From the NCBI GenBank assembly GCA_964655245.1, contig CAZZLQ010000028.1, positions 1-31,047 on the forward strand: a stretch of DNA of 31,047 nt. The letters are read 5' to 3'. Below, piece by piece: positions 8,315 through 15,706 of this stretch. The number at the start of each line of letters is the position of its first letter. Position 1 is the stretch's first letter. A model generated the notes under the pieces. The model made no database searches, had not been told where the DNA came from, and worked only from the letters and a program-made list of their open reading frames with translations. The position numbers and the translations under genes are program-made. Source of the stretch: JBEIHI01 sp964655245. GTDB lineage: Bacteria > Bdellovibrionota > UBA2394.

Positions 8315-8343
8315 TTGCCACTCAATAGCTTTCTGGCCATATT
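8315..8343 (+). promoter_or_regulatory. candidate sigma-70 type promoter of greA
   Basis: TTGCCA (8315-8320, 5 of 6 to TTGACA) and CATATT (8338-8343, 4 of 6 to TATAAT) are separated by exactly 17 nt. The pair starts 12 nt after the carB stop and ends 19 nt before the greA ATG. This gives a start site near 8350 and a short leader with the GGAG at 8351-8354 as ribosome binding site, which would be tight. It suggests greA can be transcribed independently of the pyrimidine block. Confidence 0.45.
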
Positions 8344-8362
8344 GGCGCCTGGAGATTTGACT

Positions 8363-8854
8363 ATGGAAAATAGAGAGCCCATTACCCCTCAAGGATTTGC
8401 AAAGCTTCAAAAAGAGCTCGAGCACATTAAAACTGTGGATCGTCCTCGCAATATTGCAGCCATTGAAGAAGCTCGAGGTCATGGGGATCTTTCTGAAAAT
8501 GCCGATTATGATGCTGCCAAGCAAGAGCAGGGACTGATTCAAGCTCGCTTGGGTTCTTTGGAAGATCGTCTGGCTCGCTCGGAAGTCGTGGATCCCGCTT
8601 CTCTCAAGGGCAGTCAAATCATGTTTGGTGCGACTGTCACCTTGGTAGACACTGAAACCGAAGATGAAGTTCGTTATTCTCTGGTCAGCACCTATGAGGC
8701 TGATGCCAAGAGGAAGCTTGTGAGCATCGAGTCTCCCATTGGCAAGGCTCTTATTGGCAAGGAAGAGGGCGATGAGGTTGTGGTCCAGACCCCGTCTGGC
8801 TCAAAAACCTTTGCCGTCATAAAAGTAGAGTACAAATCCATTAAGATTGATTAA
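8363..8854 (+). CDS. greA: transcription elongation factor GreA
   Basis: GreA binds the secondary channel of RNA polymerase and stimulates cleavage of backtracked transcripts. The product has 163 residues, near the usual 158. The N-terminal coiled-coil hairpin spans about 8-78. Its tip carries the acidic pair Asp42 and Glu45 in Gly-Asp-Leu-Ser-Glu-Asn-Ala, matching the catalytic tip of E. coli GreA. The C-terminal FKBP-like domain contains the Pro-Ile-Gly-Lys-Ala-Leu-(Ile/Leu)-Gly segment. I chose the ATG at 8363 because a GGAG lies 8 nt upstream and the family N-terminus begins there. An in-frame ATG at 8315 would add 16 residues unlike the family. recG follows 14 nt downstream. Confidence 0.95.
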   Translation: MENREPITPQGFAKLQKELEHIKTVDRPRNIAAIEEARGHGDLSENADYDAAKQEQGLIQARLGSLEDRLARSEVVDPASLKGSQIMFGATVTLVDTETEDEVRYSLVSTYEADAKRKLVSIESPIGKALIGKEEGDEVVVQTPSGSKTFAVIKVEYKSIKID

Positions 8855-8868
8855 TCCTCTTTCTGGGG

Positions 8869-10983
8869 ATGAAGAAGTCAGGACCATCCGCTGTCAATTT
8901 TACCCCTTCGCTGAAGGATCCCATTCGTTTTGTCAAAGGAGTGGGGGAGAAGCTTGCGCTCGTGTTGGGTCGAAAAGGTCTAACAACGATTGAAGATCTG
9001 CTCTTTTATTTGCCCCGGACCTACGAAGATCGCCGCAAAATTTTTGATGTTTCGGATGCAAAGCTAGGTCTTCAGGGGAGTTTTCTTGGAAAAATCAAAG
9101 CAGCCCATCCCGTTTTTTTCTCTCACTCAAGGCGGCGAGCCTTTGAGATCTTTTTGGAATCCCAAGATGGTCAGCATCGTCTGAAATTGACGTGGTTTAA
9201 CACACCCTTTGTTGCCAAGAAGCTTACGCCTGGAACTTTGGTCATGGCGCGAGGAACAGTGCAGCAGTTTCGAGCGGATTTGCAGATTGTCCATCCTGAG
9301 CTTGAAATTCTCGGCAAAGAATTGGATGCGGAAGTTTGCGCTGAGGGCATTGTGCCTGTCTACTCGGAGACAGAGGGGCTGTATCAAAAAACCATTCGTC
9401 GAATCATGCGAACGGCTGTTGCCCGCTTCGCTCCGTTCATTCCAGAAACTTTGCCTCAAGAGATTCTGAAGAGGTATTCGTTTCCCTCTCGATCTCTTTC
9501 GTTGCAGTTCATTCATCAGCCGCCCAAAGATGCTGATTTGCATGAACTCATGGAGGGTAGAAGCCCCGCCCATCAGCGACTGATTTTTGAGGAATTTTTG
9601 AAGTTATCTGTGGGGCTTGCTGTGCGTCGCAAGGATTTTGTTGAGCAGCAGGCGCATTCGTTTGCGAAGCCCGAAAAACTTTGGAACTTGTTCAAAGAAA
9701 ATCTGCCGTTTCGATTTACCAATGCTCAGCGCCGAGTTTTGCACGAGATTTTGGATGATATGATGGCTCCCAAGGTCATGCATCGTTTGATTCAGGGAGA
9801 TGTGGGAAGTGGAAAGACCGCTGTGGCCGCCGCTTCCGCGCTTGTGGCTCTTGAGGCACACAAGCAAGTGGCGTTGATGGCGCCGACTGAGTTGCTCGTC
9901 GAGCAGCATTTTCGAAACGCCCAGAATTGGTTTCGTGGGATGAACCTTTCGCTTGGGATGCTCACCGGTTCGATGCCCGCCAAGGAGAGACGCGAGGTTT
10001 TGGGGAAGCTCAAGTCCGGCGAGATTCATATGATTTTCGGAACTCATGCCCTCTTTGAAAAAGAGGTGGAGTTCAAAGAGCTGGGCCTCGTCATTGTGGA
10101 TGAGCAACATCGATTTGGTGTTCGGCAGAGAGCAGCTCTTGTTCAAAAGGGTGCTCATCCGGATTTGCTCGTGATGACGGCGACTCCGATTCCTCGGACA
10201 CTGGCTTTGACGATCTATGGAGATCTGGATCTCAGTTTGATTGATGAGATGCCTCCGGGCCGAAAGCCCATTCAAACCAAAGTGTTCACGGAGCGTGAGC
10301 GTCCGATGCTCGAGATGCGAGTACAAGAACAGTTGGAGCAAGGGCGGCAGGCTTACGTTGTATTTCCGTTGATTGAGGAATCAGAGAAGCTCGAACTGAA
10401 GAGTCTGACGGAAATGCTTCCGAGTCTTCAGAAGGCTTATTCCAAATTCAACGTTCAGCATCTTCACGGCAAAATGAAATCCGAAGAGAAGCTTAGGGTT
10501 CTCAATGAGTTTCGTGAAGGCAAAATCCATGTGTTGGTTTCAACGACGGTTGTTGAGGTGGGAGTGGATGTCCCCAATGCCACGATGATGATTGTGGAAA
10601 ACGCCGAGCGCTTTGGTCTGAGTCAATTGCATCAATTGAGGGGTCGAGTGGGAAGAGGCTCGCATGAGAGTTTCTGCTTTCTTGTGGCCTCTCACATGGG
10701 AAGTCCTGAGATTGTTCAAAGGCTTCGAACAATGGAAAAGACTCAAGATGGTTTCAAATTAGCTGAGGTTGATCTTGAAATGCGAGGACCGGGAGAAATC
10801 ATGGGGACTCGGCAGTCGGGAGATCCCGTTTTTGAATTGGCGCGTCTTCCAAGAGATTTTGACTTGCTGCAGCAAGCTCGGAAAGAAGCTTTTGATATTG
10901 TGGAGAAGGATGCGTCCTTGGGCTCTTATCCACACCTGAAAGAATTCATTAAGGCGAAGTCGGATTCCTCCTTGCTGAATTAG
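8869..10983 (+). CDS. recG: ATP-dependent DNA helicase RecG
   Basis: RecG reverses stalled replication forks and migrates Holliday junctions. The 704 residues match the family length (about 690). An N-terminal helix-hairpin-helix-like and OB-fold wedge domain (about 15-160) precedes the superfamily 2 helicase core. Walker A is Gly-Asp-Val-Gly-Ser-Gly-Lys-Thr at 310-317, the Walker B box is Asp-Glu-Gln-His at 411-414, and motif III is Thr-Ala-Thr-Pro at 437-440. Motif VI is Gln-Leu-Arg-Gly-Arg-Val-Gly-Arg at 589-596. The RecG-specific C-terminal segment with Met-Arg-Gly-Pro-Gly-Glu follows. The ATG lies 14 nt after greA, with a GGGG directly adjacent and no well spaced Shine-Dalgarno sequence. 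Confidence 0.97.
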   Translation: MKKSGPSAVNFTPSLKDPIRFVKGVGEKLALVLGRKGLTTIEDLLFYLPRTYEDRRKIFDVSDAKLGLQGSFLGKIKAAHPVFFSHSRRRAFEIFLESQDGQHRLKLTWFNTPFVAKKLTPGTLVMARGTVQQFRADLQIVHPELEILGKELDAEVCAEGIVPVYSETEGLYQKTIRRIMRTAVARFAPFIPETLPQEILKRYSFPSRSLSLQFIHQPPKDADLHELMEGRSPAHQRLIFEEFLKLSVGLAVRRKDFVEQQAHSFAKPEKLWNLFKENLPFRFTNAQRRVLHEILDDMMAPKVMHRLIQGDVGSGKTAVAAASALVALEAHKQVALMAPTELLVEQHFRNAQNWFRGMNLSLGMLTGSMPAKERREVLGKLKSGEIHMIFGTHALFEKEVEFKELGLVIVDEQHRFGVRQRAALVQKGAHPDLLVMTATPIPRTLALTIYGDLDLSLIDEMPPGRKPIQTKVFTERERPMLEMRVQEQLEQGRQAYVVFPLIEESEKLELKSLTEMLPSLQKAYSKFNVQHLHGKMKSEEKLRVLNEFREGKIHVLVSTTVVEVGVDVPNATMMIVENAERFGLSQLHQLRGRVGRGSHESFCFLVASHMGSPEIVQRLRTMEKTQDGFKLAEVDLEMRGPGEIMGTRQSGDPVFELARLPRDFDLLQQARKEAFDIVEKDASLGSYPHLKEFIKAKSDSSLLN

Positions 10984-11028
10984 GCCCCTTTCTTTAGCAT
11001 TTTGATCTGAGGAGGTTCCTTCCATTTT

Positions 11029-11775
11029 ATGAAATTGAATTATCTTACCAGACTAAGTCTTGTGGTCGTTGGTATTGCCTTTACGGGCTGCCAGGCTACT
11101 GAAAAGTTCGTCGACGGCATTGTTGAGCAATCTCTCGAGCGAATCATTAAGAAAAAACGAGCTGAAGCACAACGTGCTGAAGAGGGTCCTCCTCTGGCTG
11201 AGCGAATGAAGAATCCGATCACCGTGGACGTCAAGAACGCTCCCATGAAGGGCGCTCAAAGTGCGGAAGTCGTGGTTGTTGAATTCTCTGATTTTGAATG
11301 TCCGTTCTGTACCCGAGTGCTGCCGACCGTTGATCAGGTCATGAAGACCTATGATGGAAAAGTAGCCCTGGCTTTCCGCCACAATCCATTGCCTTTCCAT
11401 AAGCAAGCGGGGCCTGCAGCCCAGGCGTCAGTGGCGGCTCATCGCCAAGGCAAGTTCTGGGAAATGCATGACAAATTGTTCGCCAATCAACGAGGTCTGA
11501 ACGAAAAAGCTTACACCCAGTTTGCTAAGGAGCTCGGTTTGGATCTCAAGAAATTCCAAAAGGATTTCAGTGATCCTGAGGTTGCCAAAATGGTTGAAGC
11601 GGATGCCAACTTTGCTCGTTCCAATGGAGCGGGTGGAACTCCTAGCTTCTTCATCGGCAAGCGTGAAGGTGATTCCGTCAAAGGCGTTTTGCTGGTTGGA
11701 GCTCAACCCTTTGAGAAATTCAAAGAAGTTATTGATGCTTATTTAGGCCAAGGCACTGCCGCGGCTGGCAAGTAA
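11029..11775 (+). CDS. DsbA-family (thioredoxin_4 type) disulfide oxidoreductase, predicted lipoprotein
   Basis: The 248-residue protein begins with a short signal peptide ending in Phe-Thr-Gly-Cys (18-21), a lipobox-like site that would anchor it to a membrane through Cys21. A charged helical linker follows (about 25-65). The thioredoxin-fold domain (about 68-245) has the active-site motif Cys-Pro-Phe-Cys at 91-94, the inserted helical domain typical of DsbA, and Thr-Pro at 204-205 as the cis-proline loop. Relatives oxidise or isomerise disulfides in exported proteins. A strong ribosome binding site, GAGGAGG, precedes the ATG. A clear terminator follows. The -3 Phe in the lipobox is less common than Leu, so lipidation is likely rather than certain. 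No DsbB or DsbD partner is in the window. Confidence 0.9.
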   Translation: MKLNYLTRLSLVVVGIAFTGCQATEKFVDGIVEQSLERIIKKKRAEAQRAEEGPPLAERMKNPITVDVKNAPMKGAQSAEVVVVEFSDFECPFCTRVLPTVDQVMKTYDGKVALAFRHNPLPFHKQAGPAAQASVAAHRQGKFWEMHDKLFANQRGLNEKAYTQFAKELGLDLKKFQKDFSDPEVAKMVEADANFARSNGAGGTPSFFIGKREGDSVKGVLLVGAQPFEKFKEVIDAYLGQGTAAAGK

Positions 11776-11796
11776 GCTCATTTAGTCGAGTGAAAG

Positions 11797-11830
11797 AGGG
11801 CTCGTGGGATACCACGGGCCCTTTTTTTTT
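11797..11830 (+). terminator. strong intrinsic terminator after the DsbA-like gene
   Basis: AGGGCTCGTGG (11797-11807) pairs with CCACGGGCCCT (11812-11822) through an 11-bp GC-rich stem (one T-G wobble) closed by a GATA tetraloop. A run of nine T follows (11822-11830). It lies between the convergent ends of the DsbA-like gene and purA. The minus strand has no matching T-run after the stem, so it should act mainly on plus-strand transcripts. Confidence 0.93.
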
Positions 11831-11832
11831 GC

Positions 11833-13122
11833 TTACAAATCAGCGCGGATGATCATTTCCTCGCGGCTTGGACCTGTAGAAACCAAAGCGACTTTGACTT
11901 GAGTATAATCCTCAACAAACTGAATGAAGTCTTTGGCCTCTCGAGGGAGATCCTTCTCTTCTTGAGCGCCCTTGAGCTCTGCCCAACCCTTGAGCTCCTT
12001 GTAGTGAACTTTCACTTCATCGAACCAAAAGTTAGGGTAGTCGCGAGTCTTGACGCCGTTGATCTCGTATTCCGTAGCTACTTTAATGGTGGGAAGGCCT
12101 GAGAGAATATCCAGCTTAGAAAGCGCCAACCCGTGCGTGCCATTCAACTCAACGGCTCGTTTGAGGGCCACCAGATCAAGCCAGCCGATTCGTCGAGCTC
12201 GTCCCGTTGTTGAGCCAAACTCATTTCCTTTTGTCGCAATCATTGAGCCAATCTCAGCATCCGCCCCTTTGCACTCGGTTGGAAACGGACCTTCGCCCAC
12301 TCGAGTGGTGTAAGCCTTGGTGAGTCCCAGGATGGTGCCCAGCTTTGAGGAAGAAATCCCCGTTCCGCAAGACGCAAAACCGGCCAAGGTATTGGAGCTT
12401 GTGACATAAGGATACGTTCCATAATCAATATCGAGCAAACTTCCTTGAGCTCCCTCGAAGATCACTTTCTTTCCCTGATTGCAGGCGTCTCGTAAGAATC
12501 GAGCTGAATCCACGAGATAGGGTTCAATCCTGGCAAATGTTTTGAGGGCACTGTCAAAAATCTCATCGAACGAAGGCACAGACTCAACGCCGAGATCCTT
12601 GAGAAGGAGCAGCTTTTCTTGATAGGTCGGTTTCAATCTCTCCTTGAGAGCTTTGGGATATCGAAACTCGCCAAGTCGTGCACCCAAGCGCATGGCCTTG
12701 TCTCCATACGTGGGTCCAATACCGCGTCCGGTGGTGCCGATCTTCGTGCCCGTGCTGAGCTTCTCTCGACCCCGATCCAAAAGCTGATGATAAGGCAGAA
12801 TCGCATGGCAAAGTTCAGAGACTTTGATGCGACGGGGAGAGGCATCGACTCCCTTGGCGAGTAAGGATTCAGCCTCATGCAAAAAGACATTCATATCAAA
12901 GACCACGCCGTTGCCTACGACGTTGATAGTTTGAGGATGCAAAATACCCGATGGAATCAAATGCAAAACGGTCTTTTGATCCTTCACCCAAATCGTGTGA
13001 CCAGCGTTGTTACCCCCCTGAAATCGCACCACGAGATCTGCTGTTTCCGCGAGATGATCGATGATTTTGGCTTTTCCTTCATCGCCCCACTGAATTCCGA
13101 CAAGTACTATATTTTGTTTCAT
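11833..13122 (-). CDS. purA: adenylosuccinate synthetase
   Basis: PurA joins IMP and aspartate with GTP, the first committed step to AMP. The 429 residues match the family. Visible motifs are the N-terminal Gly-Asp-Glu-Gly-Lys-x-Lys loop (13-19) with catalytic Asp14, Asn-Asn-Ala-Gly-His-Thr with catalytic His42, and Thr-Thr-Gly-Arg-Gly-Ile-Gly-Pro. Also present are the Glu-Gly-Ala-Gln-Gly-(Ser)-Leu-Leu-Asp segment and the Arg-Val-Gly-Glu-Gly-Pro-Phe-Pro-Thr-Glu switch region. Residue 18 is Ala where nearly all relatives I know have Gly. The start overlaps the serA-like stop by 4 nt, so it is the third gene of a minus-strand operon, ending next to the shared terminator region. Confidence 0.96.
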   Translation of the reverse strand: MKQNIVLVGIQWGDEGKAKIIDHLAETADLVVRFQGGNNAGHTIWVKDQKTVLHLIPSGILHPQTINVVGNGVVFDMNVFLHEAESLLAKGVDASPRRIKVSELCHAILPYHQLLDRGREKLSTGTKIGTTGRGIGPTYGDKAMRLGARLGEFRYPKALKERLKPTYQEKLLLLKDLGVESVPSFDEIFDSALKTFARIEPYLVDSARFLRDACNQGKKVIFEGAQGSLLDIDYGTYPYVTSSNTLAGFASCGTGISSSKLGTILGLTKAYTTRVGEGPFPTECKGADAEIGSMIATKGNEFGSTTGRARRIGWLDLVALKRAVELNGTHGLALSKLDILSGLPTIKVATEYEINGVKTRDYPNFWFDEVKVHYKELKGWAELKGAQEEKDLPREAKDFIQFVEDYTQVKVALVSTGPSREEMIIRADL

Positions 13123-14093
13123 CCCGTGATCCTTTTGGGTTGGTTAAGTGCTGCGGATGTTTCTCCGTGCAGCATGAATTGTAAAACTTTTTGAACACTC
13201 ATAATCCCGACTGCTCGCTGAGCCTCCTCGGTTTGGGCCGCGACGTGCGGACTCAAAAGTGCTCGAGGATGAGCTCTGAGTTCATCTGCTTGAGGAAGGG
13301 GCTCCGTCTCAAAGACGTCGGCAGCATATCCGAACAGAGCCCTTTGATTGAGGGCTTGAACCATGTCTTTCTCGACAACAATGCCACCACGAGCGGAGTT
13401 AATCACCGCCAGCAACTGAGACGCTGACTTCAATGACTGAGCGTTGAACATTCCATAGGTTTCCCGATTGAGGGGAGTATGAAAGCTGATCAGATGGCTT
13501 CGTTGAAGAAGTTCCTCATACGAGACCAAGGGTACTTCGACTTCATCCTGATTTTTATAGGGATCTGCTGCGATGACATTCATCTCAAAGGCTTTCATGC
13601 GCATGCCTACTCGGGATCCCACGCGACCCCAGCCCACAATTCCCAAAGTCTTTCCGGAGAGCTCAGCACCTCTTAGATTTTTTTTGATCGTGTGGTTTTC
13701 AGTTTTCGTCCATCCGCCCGAGCGAATAATGCCGTCAGCCTGAACGATTTTTCTCATCAGCGAGATCATCAAGCCCACAGTGAACTCTGCCGTCGAGGTT
13801 GAATTCGCCTCCTGACAATTCATAATAAAGATCCCTCGTCGAGAGGCCTCTTCCATATCAATATGATCCGTGCCGACACCGGCCATCACGATCAGGCGCA
13901 AATGAGGCGCCTTTGATAAAAGGCCCTCATCGACTGGGCCTGATGCCCGAGTGATCAAGAAATGCGCATTTGAGACATGACTTGCGAGTTCGGCTGCGGA
14001 AACCACGGCTGACTCCAGCTGATCCTGATTTCGCGCAAGAATTTCGAGGGCCTCGGGATGGAGGCTGTCGACGATGACGAGCTTTTTTCTCAT
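13119..14093 (-). CDS. serA: D-3-phosphoglycerate dehydrogenase-like D-2-hydroxyacid dehydrogenase (short form)
   Basis: This NAD-dependent enzyme likely oxidises 3-phosphoglycerate to 3-phosphohydroxypyruvate, the first step of serine synthesis. The 324 residues comprise the substrate and nucleotide domains only; the C-terminal ACT regulatory domain found in longer SerA proteins is absent. The nucleotide fold shows Gly-Trp-Gly-Arg-Val-Gly at 154-159. The catalytic set is visible as Arg235 (Asn-Ser-Ala-Arg-Gly-Gly), Glu264 (Phe-Glu-Thr-Glu-Pro-Leu) and His283 (Ser-Pro-His-Val-Ala). The aminotransferase gene 9 nt upstream supports the serine assignment. Other D-2-hydroxyacids (glyoxylate, hydroxypyruvate) cannot be excluded from sequence alone. 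It overlaps purA by 4 nt. Confidence 0.85.
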   Translation of the reverse strand: MRKKLVIVDSLHPEALEILARNQDQLESAVVSAAELASHVSNAHFLITRASGPVDEGLLSKAPHLRLIVMAGVGTDHIDMEEASRRGIFIMNCQEANSTSTAEFTVGLMISLMRKIVQADGIIRSGGWTKTENHTIKKNLRGAELSGKTLGIVGWGRVGSRVGMRMKAFEMNVIAADPYKNQDEVEVPLVSYEELLQRSHLISFHTPLNRETYGMFNAQSLKSASQLLAVINSARGGIVVEKDMVQALNQRALFGYAADVFETEPLPQADELRAHPRALLSPHVAAQTEEAQRAVGIMSVQKVLQFMLHGETSAALNQPKRITG

Positions 14094-14102
14094 AGCATTT
14101 GC

Positions 14103-15236
14103 CTAGATCGGAGCTGAATCCATGAAAACTTTCAAGGCTTTCTCTGTGGGGTTCTTAAACCCGCTACGATCCAGTTCCCGGCCCAAAGCCGCTAGGCAAG
14201 AGAGCAGATCAAATGCGGAATAGTAACCTAAATGAGAGACTCGAAAGACTTTGCCTTCCCATTCATCTTGAGCTCCGGCGATGTGAAATCCCGTATTCGA
14301 CTTGATGGTTTTGAGAAGAGCTTTGCCGTCTATTCCCTTGGGGAAGTACGCCGCGGAGCAAGCAACAGAGGGGTGATGAGCGGCGAGTTCGATGCCCATG
14401 GCCTTAAGTGCTTCGCGAGTGGCATGCGCAAGTCGCTGGTGTCGTTCAAATGTTTTCGAGAGCCCTTCCTCCTCAAGCATTCTCAAGCTCTCTTTGAGGG
14501 CCTGAATCAAACAAGTGGAGGGAGTAAAGCCAGTCTGCTGATTGCGAAGACTCGTGAGCTCTCGTTTGAGATCAAAATAGAACTTCGGAAGACGCGCGGA
14601 GTCCAATGCCTTTTCAGCTCGAGCACTGAGTGACACAAAGGCAAGCCCTGGAGGCAGCATCAATGCTTTTTGCGAAGCTGTCACAGCTGCATCAACGCCC
14701 CACTCATCCATTTTGAACTCCATCGCTCCAATCGATGTGATTCCATCCACCACGATCCAGCATTCTGGAAACTCCTTTCGCACACGTGGCAAAATCTGAT
14801 CGAGAGGATGTAAAACCCCGGTCGAAGTTTCGCTGTGCTGAATGAACAGCGCCTTGTGCGAAGGCTTGAGCGCTTGGATCACTTGATCGGAGGAAGCGGA
14901 CTGGCCCCATTGAATCTTCAGAACATCGGCTTTCAATCCAAAGGCCGATGACAGTTTCGCAAAGCGAGCGCCAAACTTTCCTGCCTCCACCACAAGAACA
15001 GAATCGTTGGGAGAAAACAGAGAGGTAACAGCGGCCTCCATTCCACCAGTTCCAGAGGCCGTCAAAATCATCACATCTTGTTTGGTGCCAAAAAGTTTTT
15101 GAAGTCCGGGTTGCACGGATTTCAGAGTCGCTTTGAACTCATCGCCGCGATGATGAATGGCAGGTTCACTCAGAACTCTGAGCACTCGATCGGGAATCGG
15201 AGTGGGACCAGGGGTAAAAAGAAAGTTCTTTTTCAC
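14103..15236 (-). CDS. class V aminotransferase (alanine-glyoxylate / serine-pyruvate type; probable phosphoserine aminotransferase)
   Basis: This is a PLP enzyme of fold type I with 377 residues. The N-terminal Phe-Thr-Pro-Gly-Pro-Thr-Pro-Ile-Pro signature (7-15) is typical of the alanine-glyoxylate/serine-pyruvate group. Ser-Gly-Thr-Gly-Gly-Met-Glu (61-67) holds the cofactor phosphate, Asp164 should bind the pyridine nitrogen, and Lys190 (Ala-Ser-Gln-Lys-Ala) carries the Schiff base. Because the serA-like gene follows at once, the likely reaction is transamination of 3-phosphohydroxypyruvate with glutamate. Related SerA-linked enzymes are used this way in organisms lacking classical SerC. 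The start is GTG; the only Shine-Dalgarno-like run (TTAGGAG on the minus strand) ends one base before it, which is unusually close. It is the first gene of the operon leading to purA. Confidence 0.88.
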   Translation of the reverse strand: MKKNFLFTPGPTPIPDRVLRVLSEPAIHHRGDEFKATLKSVQPGLQKLFGTKQDVMILTASGTGGMEAAVTSLFSPNDSVLVVEAGKFGARFAKLSSAFGLKADVLKIQWGQSASSDQVIQALKPSHKALFIQHSETSTGVLHPLDQILPRVRKEFPECWIVVDGITSIGAMEFKMDEWGVDAAVTASQKALMLPPGLAFVSLSARAEKALDSARLPKFYFDLKRELTSLRNQQTGFTPSTCLIQALKESLRMLEEEGLSKTFERHQRLAHATREALKAMGIELAAHHPSVACSAAYFPKGIDGKALLKTIKSNTGFHIAGAQDEWEGKVFRVSHLGYYSAFDLLSCLAALGRELDRSGFKNPTEKALKVFMDSAPI

Positions 15237-15322
15237 GCTCCTAAGGTATCGTTTTCGCAGCTATTTTCCAAGCAATACGATTCCCTTGGACAAAGGCCAA
15301 GGCCTACTGGTTCAGTGCAGGG

Positions 15323-15706
15323 GTGTCAGGAATTTTTGAAGCTCTCGAGAGACAGATTGTTGGTGGAAGTCGGTGGATTCCACGCGAGACTTCACCTGCA
15401 CTGAAGGTTTTGTTTGTGGTTGATTCAAGTGGCTCGGCTCCGGAGCAGCAGCGCAATCGGGATTTTGTGGAGTCCATTGCCAAGGCTCTCAGCCTTTCGG
15501 CGGGGGACTATCTGTTGGGTTCACCGCGTGAGATTCAAGCGGCCAAGCTTTGGGTTTTCTTTGGTGAGCTTCCTGTCCAGGATGTACGAGCAGAAAAAAT
15601 CATCAAGACTGAGGTGATTGGAAAGCTCGTGGAGTCACTCCCACTGAAGAAAGATCTTTGGGCGCGCCTCAAAGGTCTCAAGGATTCTGGTTTTTTTAAT
15701 TCGTGA
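15323..15706 (+). CDS. small protein resembling DNA polymerase III psi subunit (HolD-like), tentative
   Basis: The product has 127 residues, no signal peptide and no membrane segment. Its layout is a strand (Val-Leu-Phe-Val-Val-Asp, 28-33), then a long helix ending in Ala-Leu-Ser-Leu-Ser-Ala-Gly-Asp-Tyr-Leu-Leu (about 54-64). A second strand (Leu-Trp-Val-Phe-Phe-Gly, about 75-80) and a C-terminal helix containing Leu-Pro-Leu-Lys-Lys-Asp-Leu-Trp (near 110-117) follow. The order, spacing and length recall E. coli HolD (137 residues), which links the chi subunit to the clamp loader. That is recall of the family, not a search result. The GTG start is preceded directly by AGGGG with poor spacing. 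The gene is divergent from the aminotransferase, and its end overlaps the next, convergent gene by 11 nt. Confidence 0.65.
   Translation: MSGIFEALERQIVGGSRWIPRETSPALKVLFVVDSSGSAPEQQRNRDFVESIAKALSLSAGDYLLGSPREIQAAKLWVFFGELPVQDVRAEKIIKTEVIGKLVESLPLKKDLWARLKGLKDSGFFNS

Noticed and set aside
9604..10341. Long open frame antisense to recG (245 codons)
   Set aside because: It covers the helicase motifs of recG on the other strand and reads as a low-information shadow rich in Leu, His and Ser.
15292..15312. CCTTGG/CCAAGG inverted repeat between the divergent aminotransferase and psi-like genes
   Set aside because: The short arms overlap other small repeats in the same GC-rich run, and there is no T-run, -10 or conserved spacing to support a terminator or operator.
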